A program made the position numbers and the translations under genes. This document shows, piece by piece, positions 33,496 to 43,382 of a stretch of DNA of 64,000 bases. Positions within the stretch are counted from its first letter, which is position 1. Each line of letters begins with the position of its first letter. Source of the stretch: Rhypophila decipiens (Eukaryota; Ascomycota; Sordariomycetes; Sordariales; Naviculisporaceae); the NCBI GenBank assembly GCA_033297075.1, contig MU858110.1, positions 1 through 64,000 on the forward strand, given 5' to 3'. The notes beneath the pieces are model-generated. The model saw nothing but the letters and a program-made list of their open reading frames with translations. It did no database searches and had not been told where the DNA came from.

Positions 33496-34485
33496 TCACA
33501 GTTTCTTCTCCCACTCCATAACCTCCTTGATCCCTTCCCGAATATACTCAACCCTCTCCCGATCCAGCCTCTTCAGCGGCCGTCTAGGAAAGCCTCCATA
33601 CCCAAAATAACTCTGAATCGCAGACTTGGTACCCGCAATAGCAGCCTTGGTCAAAAACCAGTCCCCCTTGGAAAGCACTTTCTGCAGCGCAATAGCCTCC
33701 TCCGTCTTGCCCTCGGCATATAAATTCCACACTTTAACGCACACCTTGGGCATGACATTTGCGCCGCCAGCGATGATGCCGCTACCCCCGCTGGCGAGCG
33801 TCTGCACGGTAAAATCGCACATGCCGCCAAAAGCCATATACCCCGATCCCTCAGCCCACGGAGTCTTGGCATCAGTAGCCAGCGCTACCCGTGTCAGCTT
33901 GCCCGTGTTCCCGCACGTGAACTTGGTTCCCACGATATTAGGGTGCTCGGCCAGCTTGATGAGCAGGTCCGAGTCCATATCAATCCCCGAGACAGCACCG
34001 GGGTAGTTGTAGAGAATCAAGGGCAACGGGCTTCCATCCGCCACAGCGGTAAAGTAGTTGTAGATGGCTTCTTCGTCCATCTGAGCGCGGAAGTACGAAG
34101 GCGGTAGCAGCAGGACATAGTCTCCTCCCGCTTTCTCGGCTAGTTCCGACAGCTCGATGGTGCCCCGTACGCTTCCCTCCGTGGTTCCTACTATGATGGG
34201 CGTCTCGGTGAATCCCGCGGCGTCTAGGGCTTCCCTTGTCGCTTTGGTGATTTCTAGTTTCTCCTTGCGTGTGCAATGGACTGCTTCGCCGTTGGAACCA
34301 AGAGTCACGAGACCAGCTAGCCCGGCCTGGGCGAGACGTTCTGCGTGCTTCTTGATTGTGGGAATGTCCAGGTCCTCGGTATCAGGGTCGAAGAATGTCA
34401 TGGTTGGGGCGTAGATGCCGCATGGTAACGTCCTTCGGGATGTGCGGTGGCCGTTTGATGTGCCATTGCCGTTTGTGACTGTCAT
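33496..34485 (-). CDS. DapA-family aldolase, LGA1-like (2-keto-3-deoxy-L-galactonate aldolase)
   Basis: Single exon, 329 residues from ATG 34485. The full (beta/alpha)8 aldolase of the dihydrodipicolinate-synthase family is present. Schiff-base Lys188 lies in NIVGTKFTCGN and catalytic Tyr159 in PLILYNYPGAVSG. The substrate loop TLGSNGEAVHCTRKEK replaces the bacterial DapA GTTGE motif. Length and motifs match fungal L-threo-3-deoxy-hexulosonate aldolase (LGA1/GaaC), which splits 2-keto-3-deoxy-L-galactonate to pyruvate and L-glyceraldehyde in D-galacturonate breakdown. Related fungal paralogues act on other 2-oxo acids, so the substrate is not certain. A sugar-acid dehydrogenase-like gene lies 2.4 kb away. 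Confidence 0.85.
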   Translation of the reverse strand: MTVTNGNGTSNGHRTSRRTLPCGIYAPTMTFFDPDTEDLDIPTIKKHAERLAQAGLAGLVTLGSNGEAVHCTRKEKLEITKATREALDAAGFTETPIIVGTTEGSVRGTIELSELAEKAGGDYVLLLPPSYFRAQMDEEAIYNYFTAVADGSPLPLILYNYPGAVSGIDMDSDLLIKLAEHPNIVGTKFTCGNTGKLTRVALATDAKTPWAEGSGYMAFGGMCDFTVQTLASGGSGIIAGGANVMPKVCVKVWNLYAEGKTEEAIALQKVLSKGDWFLTKAAIAGTKSAIQSYFGYGGFPRRPLKRLDRERVEYIREGIKEVMEWEKKL

Positions 34486-35045
34486 TCTGAATCCGGTGAT
34501 CAAGAGTACAGGGAGGCAATGAGTATTTGGTCTTCTGGAGGAGTCTAGATGATAGGGAGGGGAAAGAAATTAAGGTAGACTTGCATGAGTGGGGGAAAGA
34601 AAATATTTATTCTGGACGACAACCTTCGACTTATAAGGAGAGCGAGGGTCTAAGAACTGGCCCAAACATGACTGACAGGCAAAAGCAGGCAGTGGGGCTC
34701 CGAGTTCATGGTTGCATGGTTGAATCTGACGAGTCCTCGTGTATACATTGGCCCGAGAGCACTTGCCATCTCAACTTTGAGAGCTAAGATCCGACTGGGC
34801 CCAGACCACCACGACATCAAGAGCAGGCGGGAAGGATTCAAGGCGAACGGGAAGCGCCTAGAGAATCTTGACAGCTGGGGCTCTGTAACTAGTGATTTGT
34901 CTATTGGCTGAATCAGGGAGGTAGGGATACATAAGCAATATAGAGCTTAGAGATGTGTAAAAGAAATAACGCACGCATGTGTCATGTCCACATAGAACCA
35001 CTCTAGAGGTTGCTGGGATGTATAGTGGGGGGTGGGAGGACCAGC
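34486..35045. other. Aldolase promoter / spacer
   Basis: Non-coding DNA between the aldolase start and the 3' end of the next minus-strand gene. Nothing specific recognised. Confidence 0.4.
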
Positions 35046-35782
35046 TCAAGCCGTGGTGAAGCTACTGAATTCCCATTTGCGAACCCAGGGAGTCGGGCTC
35101 TTGCCAAGGTATATACCGGGAACCTTTTTATCCAGAAGATATCTCCGGCCATGAAGACGGGAGCTGGAATTGATGCCGAGAAGCTCTAGAGCATCAATCA
35201 CTAGATTGGCCTTTACCGGCGACTTTGAAGCAAGAGAATCTGGTACCAGCTTGTCTTGAAAGCTCTTCATCAGAGACTTGAGAACCGGACAATGCAAAGT
35301 TACTAGTCGATGATCCCATGATCTGCAAAAGGCTTGATTGGGACGGCAAATCGAATGCTGAATGGATCCCTCGGGATGGAGGTGTTGTGTTGTGTGTCCA
35401 CGTTATTGAGGTGTCATGGGAGTGGCTGACCTGCCGAACCACAATTCGCCCTCCCAGGTTAGGAACAGGTAAAAGAGTACGCTCGATGAAGCAAGGTGCA
35501 TTGTGCTGCATGCACTACTGGTATGGGTTGTTAGTTCATTGAAGAGATTTCCTCTCACCACGGGCATAGGTTCGGGTAAGGTGGCGGGGAGGGTAATGAC
35601 CACACCGAGCAGGCGTGAGACCTTCGAAGGTTCATGACGACGAGCCTCCCATCCTCCTCATGTGGTCTCGAAGCGAGCCCTTCCGGCTGTTCACAGAGAG
35701 AATAGCCAGTGCGTATGATGACATCGCGTTGCCAGTTTTCGAAATATGCCGCCAGATATTGTCGAGGCTCCCCCATATGTCA
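35046..35782 (-). CDS. Unresolved multi-exon orphan gene (3' part)
   Basis: Several minus-strand stretches have strongly gene-like codon use but shift frame, as expected for spliced exons. The terminal island, about 35297-35046, reads SLMKSFQDKLVPDSLASK and ends in WEFSSFTTA. An upstream island, about 35620-35403, contains RGNLFNELTTHTSSA. A good acceptor at 35783 (ACTAAC branch, CAG) opens an exon reading DIWGSLDNIWRHISKTGNA. Coding may extend upstream to about 36110. No consistent exon set or domain could be fixed, so only the strand and rough extent are claimed. Confidence 0.33.
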
Positions 35783-36869
35783 CTGGCGGTTTGCGGTTAG
35801 TATTGTGTATCTGCCGGATAAATAATTTCCCTCCAATCAGCGACGAGCACTAACACAGCTAAAATGTCACGTGCTCCTTCTAGATCGACTGCCCTTCGAG
35901 TCTGAATACCTTTGACTATGGGGAAAGTCGCCTTCTGGAACTCCAAGAGCTCACTGGGGATTCATGACTAGAGTTCAGCGCCAGTTCCGGCCCGAGGGAG
36001 TGGATTCTGTAAGCGAAGGACCTGCAAAAAGGGAGCGCCTTACCATTCGGTAGGCAGTATTCAGGCTGAAGGGAATTGGAGGCATAATTGGAAGATTGTT
36101 GGAGGGTCAAGTCAGCTCGAGAACCATGTTAGATGATGAGGAAAGGAAAGACGATTTTTGTCCAGCCCGGCTTTGCAGCCGAGTATCACCGGTCAAGAAT
36201 CGGCCATGCGGGGAAGGAGTACAGCAGCTGCACCACTGCACTCCACAGCGTGGGGGCGGGACGGCGGATGGGCGCTGCTAGACTGTGCTAGATGAGTTGT
36301 AGCTTCCTTCTCCGAGCTCTCCATTCGGTTCCTTCCCTCTTGGAGGTCCGACATGAACCCGGAAGGGCCCGGTCTTGTCCGGATCCTGCACCGGTGAGAG
36401 GACCAAAGCCTAAAGTTGAAAGCTTCAGATCTGATCATCGCTTTCTCCCCTCCAAGAAAGCAACTTCAACCAGGGCTATGGTTTTGCCAGCTTCCTTAGC
36501 ATTCCTTCACCTTATACTTTTCTCTCATCTGTCCTTGAACAATCTGGCCAGTACAACGTGAAAGCTTCCGGTGCATTTAGTGGGCTACCCCCTTACCCGT
36601 CATTGGACGGATGTATTTATCCAATTCGCTCCAATGGACTGCTCATGCAAGGTAGCTTCGCAGCTCCGGTTCTGTACCCCTCTGGCTGAATTCCTCATGC
36701 CAGAGCTCAGGTAAACTCAAGAGTCGTATATCTGTGAATAGAAGATCAATTCTGCTTGCAATTGGTCGCTCGATCTTCGGTTTAAAACCATAGCCTCTTG
36801 CATGTATCACCTATCGAATACTCACTTGTGCTATTAGACTCAAGAAATAAACATAGCATTTGAACAGTC
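35783..36869. other. Spacer with possible upstream exon and dehydrogenase promoter
   Basis: The low side may hold the 5' exon of the orphan gene (an open stretch about 36110-35916 reading SSNYASNSLQPEYCLPNG). The high side is the promoter of the Gfo/Idh/MocA gene. No other feature recognised. Confidence 0.35.
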
Positions 36870-38234
36870 ATGGAGCCACTCAATGTCTTGATGGTATGCT
36901 GCGCCTTCCATTGCATCTACTCTCTGAACGTAACTAACCTGCAATGTAGGTAGGGTCTGGGGAGTACACCACCGGCTTCGTCGGTAGTGGCGCTTCCGAG
37001 TCGGACAAAAAGGTTGGCGTTGTCGGCCTGTCCATGTTTGACCTGCGGCGAAGGGGAAAAGTTGGGAAGCTGGGAATGGTCGGTGTCAATGGGAAGAAAT
37101 TCCCAGCAATCCGTGAGTCGGCGAATCCTGAATGACACTCGTTGGGACCCCTATTCATCTCGAACAGGCGAGCACCTCCACAAAAACATCACCCTGGCAT
37201 ACAACAACCTCGACACCTCATTCGATGCATTTCCCCCCGAGGACACGGTCGACCCCGACGCTTACAAGTCGGCCATTGACGCTCTCAAGCCCGGCGACGC
37301 CATCACCATCTTCACCCCAGATACGACTCACTATCCGATCGCCCTCTATGCCATTGAGCGAGGAGTCCACGTCATGATCACCAAGCCCGCCGTCAAGCTC
37401 CTGGAACACCATCTCTCGTTGCTCGATGCGGCCGAGAAACGAGGCAATGTCTACGTCTACATCGAGCACCACAAACGCTACGACCCAGCCTACGCCGATG
37501 CCCGGTTCAAAGCCAAGAAGCTGGGCGACTTCAACTACTTCTACAGCTACATGTCGCAGCCCAAGTTCCAGCTCGAGACCTTCAAGGCCTGGGCGGGCGT
37601 CGATTCGGACATCTCGTACTACCTCAACAGCCACCACGTCGACATTTGCGACTCGATGGTCTCCCAGCTGGGATTCGCGCCCACGCAGGTATCCGCCTCG
37701 GCTGCCAAAGGGATCGCCACCAGTCTGGGCTGTGACGAGTCGACAGAAGACACCATCACCTTGCTCGTCGACTGGGAAAAGACGGGCGACCCGACCAAGA
37801 GGGCAACAGGCGTTTATACCGCCTCCTGGACAGCCCCGCAAAAGGCAGGCGTCCATTCGAATCAGTACTTCCACTACCTGGCAGCCGACGGCGAGATCCG
37901 CATCAACCAGGCCAAGCGCGGCTATGATGTAGCTGACGACTCGGCCGGTCAGCTGATGTGGTATAACCCGTTTTATATGCGGTACGCGCCCGACGAGGAC
38001 GGTAATTTCAACGGTCAGTCTGGGTATGGCTATGTGTCGATGGAGAAGTTTGTCGACGGGTGCAGGTCGATTAATGCCGGGGAGCTGACGCCCAAGGATT
38101 TGGACGCCAAGGGACTGCCTACTTTGAGGAATACCATTGCTACGACGGCCATTCTTGAGGCTGGGAGGCGCAGTATCGATGAGAAGAGGCCTGTTGGGAT
38201 TAAGCAAGCTGATGGGGTTTGGAGGTTGGTCTGA
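36870..38234 (+). CDS. Gfo/Idh/MocA-family NAD(P)-dependent dehydrogenase
   Basis: Exons 36870-36893, 36950-37112 and 37168-38234, 417 residues. The 24-nt first exon (MEPLNVLM) joins in phase 0 to [12 protein letters not shown], completing the Rossmann nucleotide-binding loop. Intron 1 is 56 bp (GTATGC, AACTAAC, TAG). Intron 2 is 55 bp (GTGAGT, CAG) and joins FPAIR to EHLHKNIT. The Gfo/Idh/MocA signature [11 protein letters not shown] (usually EKP) and the catalytic-region motif [14 protein letters not shown] are present. The family oxidises or reduces sugars and sugar acids. Some fungal sugar-acid reductases have this fold, and the nearby LGA1-like aldolase suggests hexuronate or related metabolism; the substrate is inference. 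Confidence 0.9.
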
Positions 38235-40072
38235 TGAGTTTTCATTTTCTTGCTGTGTGACCTTGTACTTTTATTTCGACTTGTAGGTGTTTGTTTATGC
38301 CTCAATCTTTATGAAAAGGAGACAAACAGGGCTGTGGGACGCCGTGAGGCTTTGCTCTTCTCTGCAGTATTTCAACCAAGGTTAAAGGGGTTGTGTGCTG
38401 GCACAGGACGTTTAAACAAAGAAAAGAGAAAGAGACAGAAAATTCCAGTAATTTGAATGACCGTGAGTTTGGACTGGCATGGAGTAAACGACTCAGTGTT
38501 TGCAGGCTTCTCACATTACCGTATCGTCGTACCACTGATTACCCTGCTGTTGTTGATGACTCTATGTGACATGGTGTTTACCTCCGGAGGTACGTACGTA
38601 CCTAAGTATCTAGGTGCTAATGCTGTAACTTATTCTCGTACTTGTCTCCCGCATAGATCCTGATATATCCCTGGGATACGAACTGAGTGGGATTGATATT
38701 TTAGTTTATTTGGGTGTTTTTGTCTTTTCTTATAAGAGAAGACTTCGTTTATCTTTAGACCATGTTGGGCAATGCTTTAAGAACTTTATATAGTACTATG
38801 TTCTGACTGTGTATTTATATTTGAGTAGTTGCTAAGCAACCGCAAAGGTCTAGGTATAGAAAGAGTGAGAAAGGTAATTGTAATTTGATGCTCCCTGGGA
38901 GGTCGGATATATATCGGTCCGCTCAGTAAAACAAACATCACCCCGTATTACGGATACCTTCACGCATTTTCGAGGGCGTATGCCTATATACCTGTACAAG
39001 TATTTTGTCTTGGCCCTTCGCCCGGTTTATATGCATCGTGATCGTACCTCACCCGGTGGTTTCTCTTGTCAGGCAGCCGCTCGCTATGGGATGAACACGA
39101 ACTGCGCGTCCTCATGATGGGGCATTCAGGTGTAGAGGTACAATGGCGGACAACGATAACATGTTTATTCCATTAATGCCAAACCCCCTCATCGTTTATG
39201 AAAGGGTGTTGATACGTGAGCCTTGGACAAATGAATCGGAGACTCTTTGAACGCGTTTCAAAAGATTTGTTAGACTCATGCCTCTAGGTATATAGATCCA
39301 TGTTCTCAGTGCTGTGTTTGCATTCTCTCTTATAATTCACAGTACCAAGTTCATATTTATCTACCTGTACTCCGTATGATAGGAGGAAAGATATGAATTG
39401 TTTACATTTTGGTTTAACCAGCGGGCGCGACGTGTTTCATCTGATGCGGTCAGAAAAACAAGGCTGTGACATGCTACGCTGTGTCGAAGCAGCAATTCCA
39501 TTTTCCTATTTCAACCACCTTGCATACCCGCACAGGGGTCCGGACCATATCGTGAGCCGGGAACAAATGATAATCCTTGACCGAAAATGATAGATCATAA
39601 TATTATCCTGAAATAGAAGAGACCGACAAGAGCTCGTTGGCATGTGCAGAACGTGCAAGACAAGGATAAGAAAAGGGGTTGATTTAGTCCCGTTGCCCCA
39701 AGCAACGGGGGGCGTTATCCCGATTACTTGTTGATATTTCATTACCCCTATTCCCGTGCAAAACCTTGAATCGATTTGACAAACAGAAATACTTTACTAT
39801 TAGAACCTCAAAAGATGTTATACCAAATAAAATAAGGAGTTTATAACTTCATCATCGAACTTTCGTAAACAGATGCGTCCTTCGCGAGCCGCAACTTTCA
39901 AAGAATGGAGATGGGAACAGATTTGTTTAACAGAAAGACCAGCTGAGGCACTCAAGACGCGCGATATAATTCTTTATAGCGGCCGAGAGATATAGGAAAC
40001 GGGACGAGAATATAAAGTGCGAAAAACGGTTCGAGGGTTTTCATGGAGAGTACGCAACGGACCCGGGTGCCT
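38235..40072. other. Convergent intergenic region
   Basis: Mostly AT-rich spacer between convergent genes, with overlapping palindromes at 38579-38602 and the dispersed motifs TACGGATA (38949-38956) and GTACTCCGTA (39367-39376). No coding evidence. Confidence 0.45.
38579..38602. repeat. Two overlapping 14-bp perfect palindromes
   Basis: TACCTCCGGAGGTA at 38579-38592 and GGTACGTACGTACC at 38589-38602 are each perfect inverted repeats and share four bases. They lie in AT-rich DNA 340 bp after the dehydrogenase gene. Confidence 0.7.
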
Positions 40073-41346
40073 TCAACCACATTGGCACTGGCCGCTCAAG
40101 TTTGCGAGGAATGTTACCAAAACCGCCATATAGGCCGACATTGCGATAAACACCTCAACTGTCTTGATACGCGGCAGTGAACTCATCCCAGTGGCCGAGA
40201 CGACACCGAAGAAGCCCACCACGAGGGCGGACTGCCACTTGTTGATGGGCGCAAGGAGCAGAATGAGCATGGGTGTGAAGAGGAGGCCAAGTGTGAGGCA
40301 TACTATGACTGAAATAGAAATCGTGCGTAGACGGTCTTTGCTGATGTACTCGGCCCCGTCGTCACGTTTCTTCGATAGAAACCATTTCTTGAGCCAAGTG
40401 TTAGCACAAGCTAGTGTCGACCGACATTACTTAGTTTTGAATATGAGCTACGTACCCTCAAAAAACTATACAGCCAGCTGTCTCCATATAATAGCCATTC
40501 GAAGGATCCGTGGGCTCGTTCCACCCTGGTGGTGACGAAGTCATCAGGGTAGTAGAGAAACCCTCTGGCCGGTTTGTCCAAGAGGTTGTGCCGTTCAACT
40601 TGTTCGACGTAGTCTTCGTGTTCGGGTCGTGAAATGCGTGGGAGTGATCTCAATCTTTCTTGATGAAAAAGCAGCTCATCTATATGCCAAAGACGGTTCG
40701 TTAATAGAAGCACAGAGGACTGAGCACGAGTAACCAACGTACCATACTTTGGAAGGATATCATGGAGCTCGTCCATGAGTTCCCTTCTTTTGGTCAATCG
40801 CTCCAGCATTGCGTCGTCAGTGTTGATGCTGGAGCTTTCATAGTATGACAAACCTCGAATAATGCTTGGATACATGTTCGCGTCGGTTTTGTCGAGACTG
40901 TCAAGCTCGCATTTAAGGAGGTGGATTCGAACTTCGTGGTCAAGTATCAGACGTTCACGAGTGTCTCCGAAATGACGGTGGATAGATCGATTGTGCTCGT
41001 AGTGTTGACGATGGGCGAATTCTGGCCATCCACCTTGAACTCCATTGTCTACCCAAGTTAGTCTATGTGGGAGCAGTGAGCGAAGAATCCGCTTACATTT
41101 GTCGTAGTACTCGAACTCATCGCTCGGTCTCCCAGTTGTTTCGCTTGCTACTTGTTCTGTTCTCATTCGAAAGTTCGCATCAAAAGCAAGAACTGGAAGG
41201 GTTTTCTTTTGCTTACCTCGCGTTTGTCTCCCCTCTTCTGCTGCATGGTGTTCCATGTCTGGCGAATTGCAATCCCGGGCACCCCTGAGGATGGATAAAG
41301 GCCCTCCTAGTCGGAAAGAAGTTGATTTCGAAGCAGCGTGAGCCAT
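40073..41346 (-). CDS. DUF6594-type membrane protein (copy 1)
   Basis: Exons 41346-41097, 41048-40743, 40679-40456 and 40387-40073, 364 residues. The introns are 48, 63 and 68 bp, each with a CTAAC-type branch point where visible, in phases 1, 1 and 0. The third uses an AAG acceptor. Splicing creates GGWPEFAHRQ, a charged helical region, PKYDELLFHQERLRSLPRIS and a last exon with three hydrophobic helices. Those helices are around LTLGLLFTPMLILLLAPI, ALVVGFFGVVSA and VFIAMSAYMAVLVTFLANL. This order matches the fungal DUF6594 family (soluble coiled-coil N part, three C-terminal helices), whose function is unknown. A possible extra intron in the first exon cannot be excluded. Confidence 0.75.
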
Positions 41347-42953
41347 GGAACTGTACCTCACAGCGTTCAGGGCGTCCGACAGCGAGGAAAAATGATCGAA
41401 AGCTGTTTTACGGGCTCAAGGGGACCTTAAGTAGTTGATCTTTTTATATCTAGGCATAAGAAAATCTCAGTGCTCCAGAGCGTTCTTGTCGCTCGCAAGG
41501 CTCTGGAAACCCGTGATGTGATCGTGAGCATGTTGATGGAGATCATCGTTCGACTCCGATTTGCTTCAACTAACCGACCGTCCTGCATCGGATATGTACG
41601 CACCTCGCCGCAATCCATCTCGTGATGGGTGTAGCAATCCACACGGAGAGAGGATAGTCAAGTGTAAATCAGTCATCATTGCCTATGTGTTGGCCGTCGA
41701 AGGTGCAGCCGTGTTGAATCTCCTCTCTTACTCGTAGCCTGGTGGCGGTGTAGGAGGTAAAGGGGGAGAACTGAAGACTGGGCGGAATAGTTTGGCCGGA
41801 TAACCCAATGGAGAGTCCTTCTAGCATGAAGGTAAGGCAAACACAGTCCAATGGCGAGGAGCATCCATGGTCGCCCTTGCTGTGAATGAATCCAACATGG
41901 CGCACCGCTTGGTTTCTTGCCCAAAAGGGACCCCAAGGATACCCAAGAACAACCAGGTGTTGGGAGTGTGAATGTGACGCAAGGTCGAGTAGGTTGTGTA
42001 ATTGTTGGCTGTCAAGGTAAAAACTGCCCCAGTGGAATATTCTACCGGGCTGAAAGGCGAAAGCAATTTTGAAAGGATTTTACATCGGCAGAAAAACGGT
42101 GAAACCATTCACTTCGATGAGAGATTTGCTTTGGACGCGTACCTCTGCCAAGAAGTAAGGAGGGAGTGGACTGTGTGGTTCACGACGCAGAACGTGCTTG
42201 AAAGGGAAGAGTAAGGAGGTAGCACCTTCCCCGAGGTTGTCGGCGTGATAATGGGGGGCGCAACCACAGGAGCACCTTCCAAGATTTGCAGCGCGCTAGA
42301 GTCCCGGACGGAATTGAGCGGGAACGAGCCTTACCTTCTCCCCATCTCGGATAGACAAAGCACAATTGAAACCGGAATATCGCCATATGTTGGCAGGAGT
42401 CACCAGGTCTTAAAATCAACACCAATCTTGGATTCTCCAGACAACTAACTCCACGAAGATTAAACTCTCGCACTGATTGTTTGCAGGTCTACAGCAACTA
42501 TCTTTCATCTACCAGAAGGACAGGAAGATAAATGACGGTAAGAAACCTGGAAGTATGCGCAGATCAATAACCCGTATTTATTGTGATTCCTCCAAGGTTT
42601 GTTCTTGTTTCCGCACTCCCCATTATGTCGGGCAATGGGAATTGAGCTACCAGTTATTTCTCATATGTTTAATTGGGTACAGAGTAGAACGCAAACACAG
42701 CCTCCATCAGGAGGGTCCTACGAAGAAGCAAGGCGAATAAAGTCAACTTGTCATAGACAAGACTTATTAACAGCACAAGGTACACAGAGGTACCTACTGC
42801 ACCCTTTTTGTACAGTTTTCTATTTAGTTCCTATCAGACACTGCTGCATCGAAACCCCAAACTAGCACGATATTCCTGTTGCGGGCCGAACCTTAAAAGT
42901 CTGAAGTGCTGAACATTGTGAACGGTCGAGGGCCGCGTCGCAACAGTAAAAGT
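41347..42953. other. Intergenic region, unassigned open frames
   Basis: Promoter of DUF6594 copy 1 plus open frames on the minus strand at 41.7-42.5 kb with gene-like codons but no domain and no clear exon chain. Nothing further can be supported. Confidence 0.35.
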
Positions 42954-43382
42954 TTACACAGCCCACTCCGATTCTATTGTCTTTTTTTCTTTCTTGTTCT
43001 CCTTGTATGTGGTGTCGTGCTTCGATGTGGCTACTGTCATGGATGACTTGTATCGAGAGCCGGAAGTAGAGGCTTCGTTCGAACTTGACAAGGTCGTTGG
43101 AGTAAAGTTAAACCGGCGCGACGACATCTTCACGTCTGTGGAATACTGTAGACCCAAACGGGCTGCGATAGATGCAAATGTAGTCGGCGTGCTGGGTGTG
43201 GCCCAAGAGGCGCGTCTGGGGTTTGCTGGTGGTAGGATGGGAACCCCGCGCAAAGGTTTCCATGATGGTTCTAAGGACTTTAACCCATGCGGCGAGACTG
43301 TGTCAGGAGTATCAGGAAGACGTTTACCATTTGTTGTCTTTACCCAAGAGGAGCAGGTTTGATGTTGTCTAATCGTCAGCAT
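42954..43382 (-). CDS. Small Ser/Thr/Pro-rich orphan protein
   Basis: Single ATG-to-stop frame of 142 residues with codon use like the recognised genes. The middle is proline-rich (PILPPANPRRASW), followed by Ser/Thr-rich sequence and a Lys/Glu-rich tail (ENKKEKKTIESEWAV). It is predicted to be largely disordered, with no signal peptide or membrane segment. It lies between DUF6594 copies 1 and 2 on the same strand. An overlapping plus-strand frame of similar length is judged a shadow because its composition is less protein-like. Confidence 0.42.
   Translation of the reverse strand: MLTIRQHQTCSSWVKTTNGKRLPDTPDTVSPHGLKSLEPSWKPLRGVPILPPANPRRASWATPSTPTTFASIAARLGLQYSTDVKMSSRRFNFTPTTLSSSNEASTSGSRYKSSMTVATSKHDTTYKENKKEKKTIESEWAV

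Noticed and set aside
37218..38207. 329-codon minus-strand open frame antisense to the dehydrogenase
   Set aside because: It lies wholly antisense to an exon with clear Gfo/Idh/MocA motifs; it is the mirror of strong third-position G/C bias.
42994..43362. 122-codon plus-strand frame opposite the Ser/Thr/Pro-rich orphan
   Set aside because: The minus-strand frame has a true ATG and more protein-like composition; both cannot easily be real.
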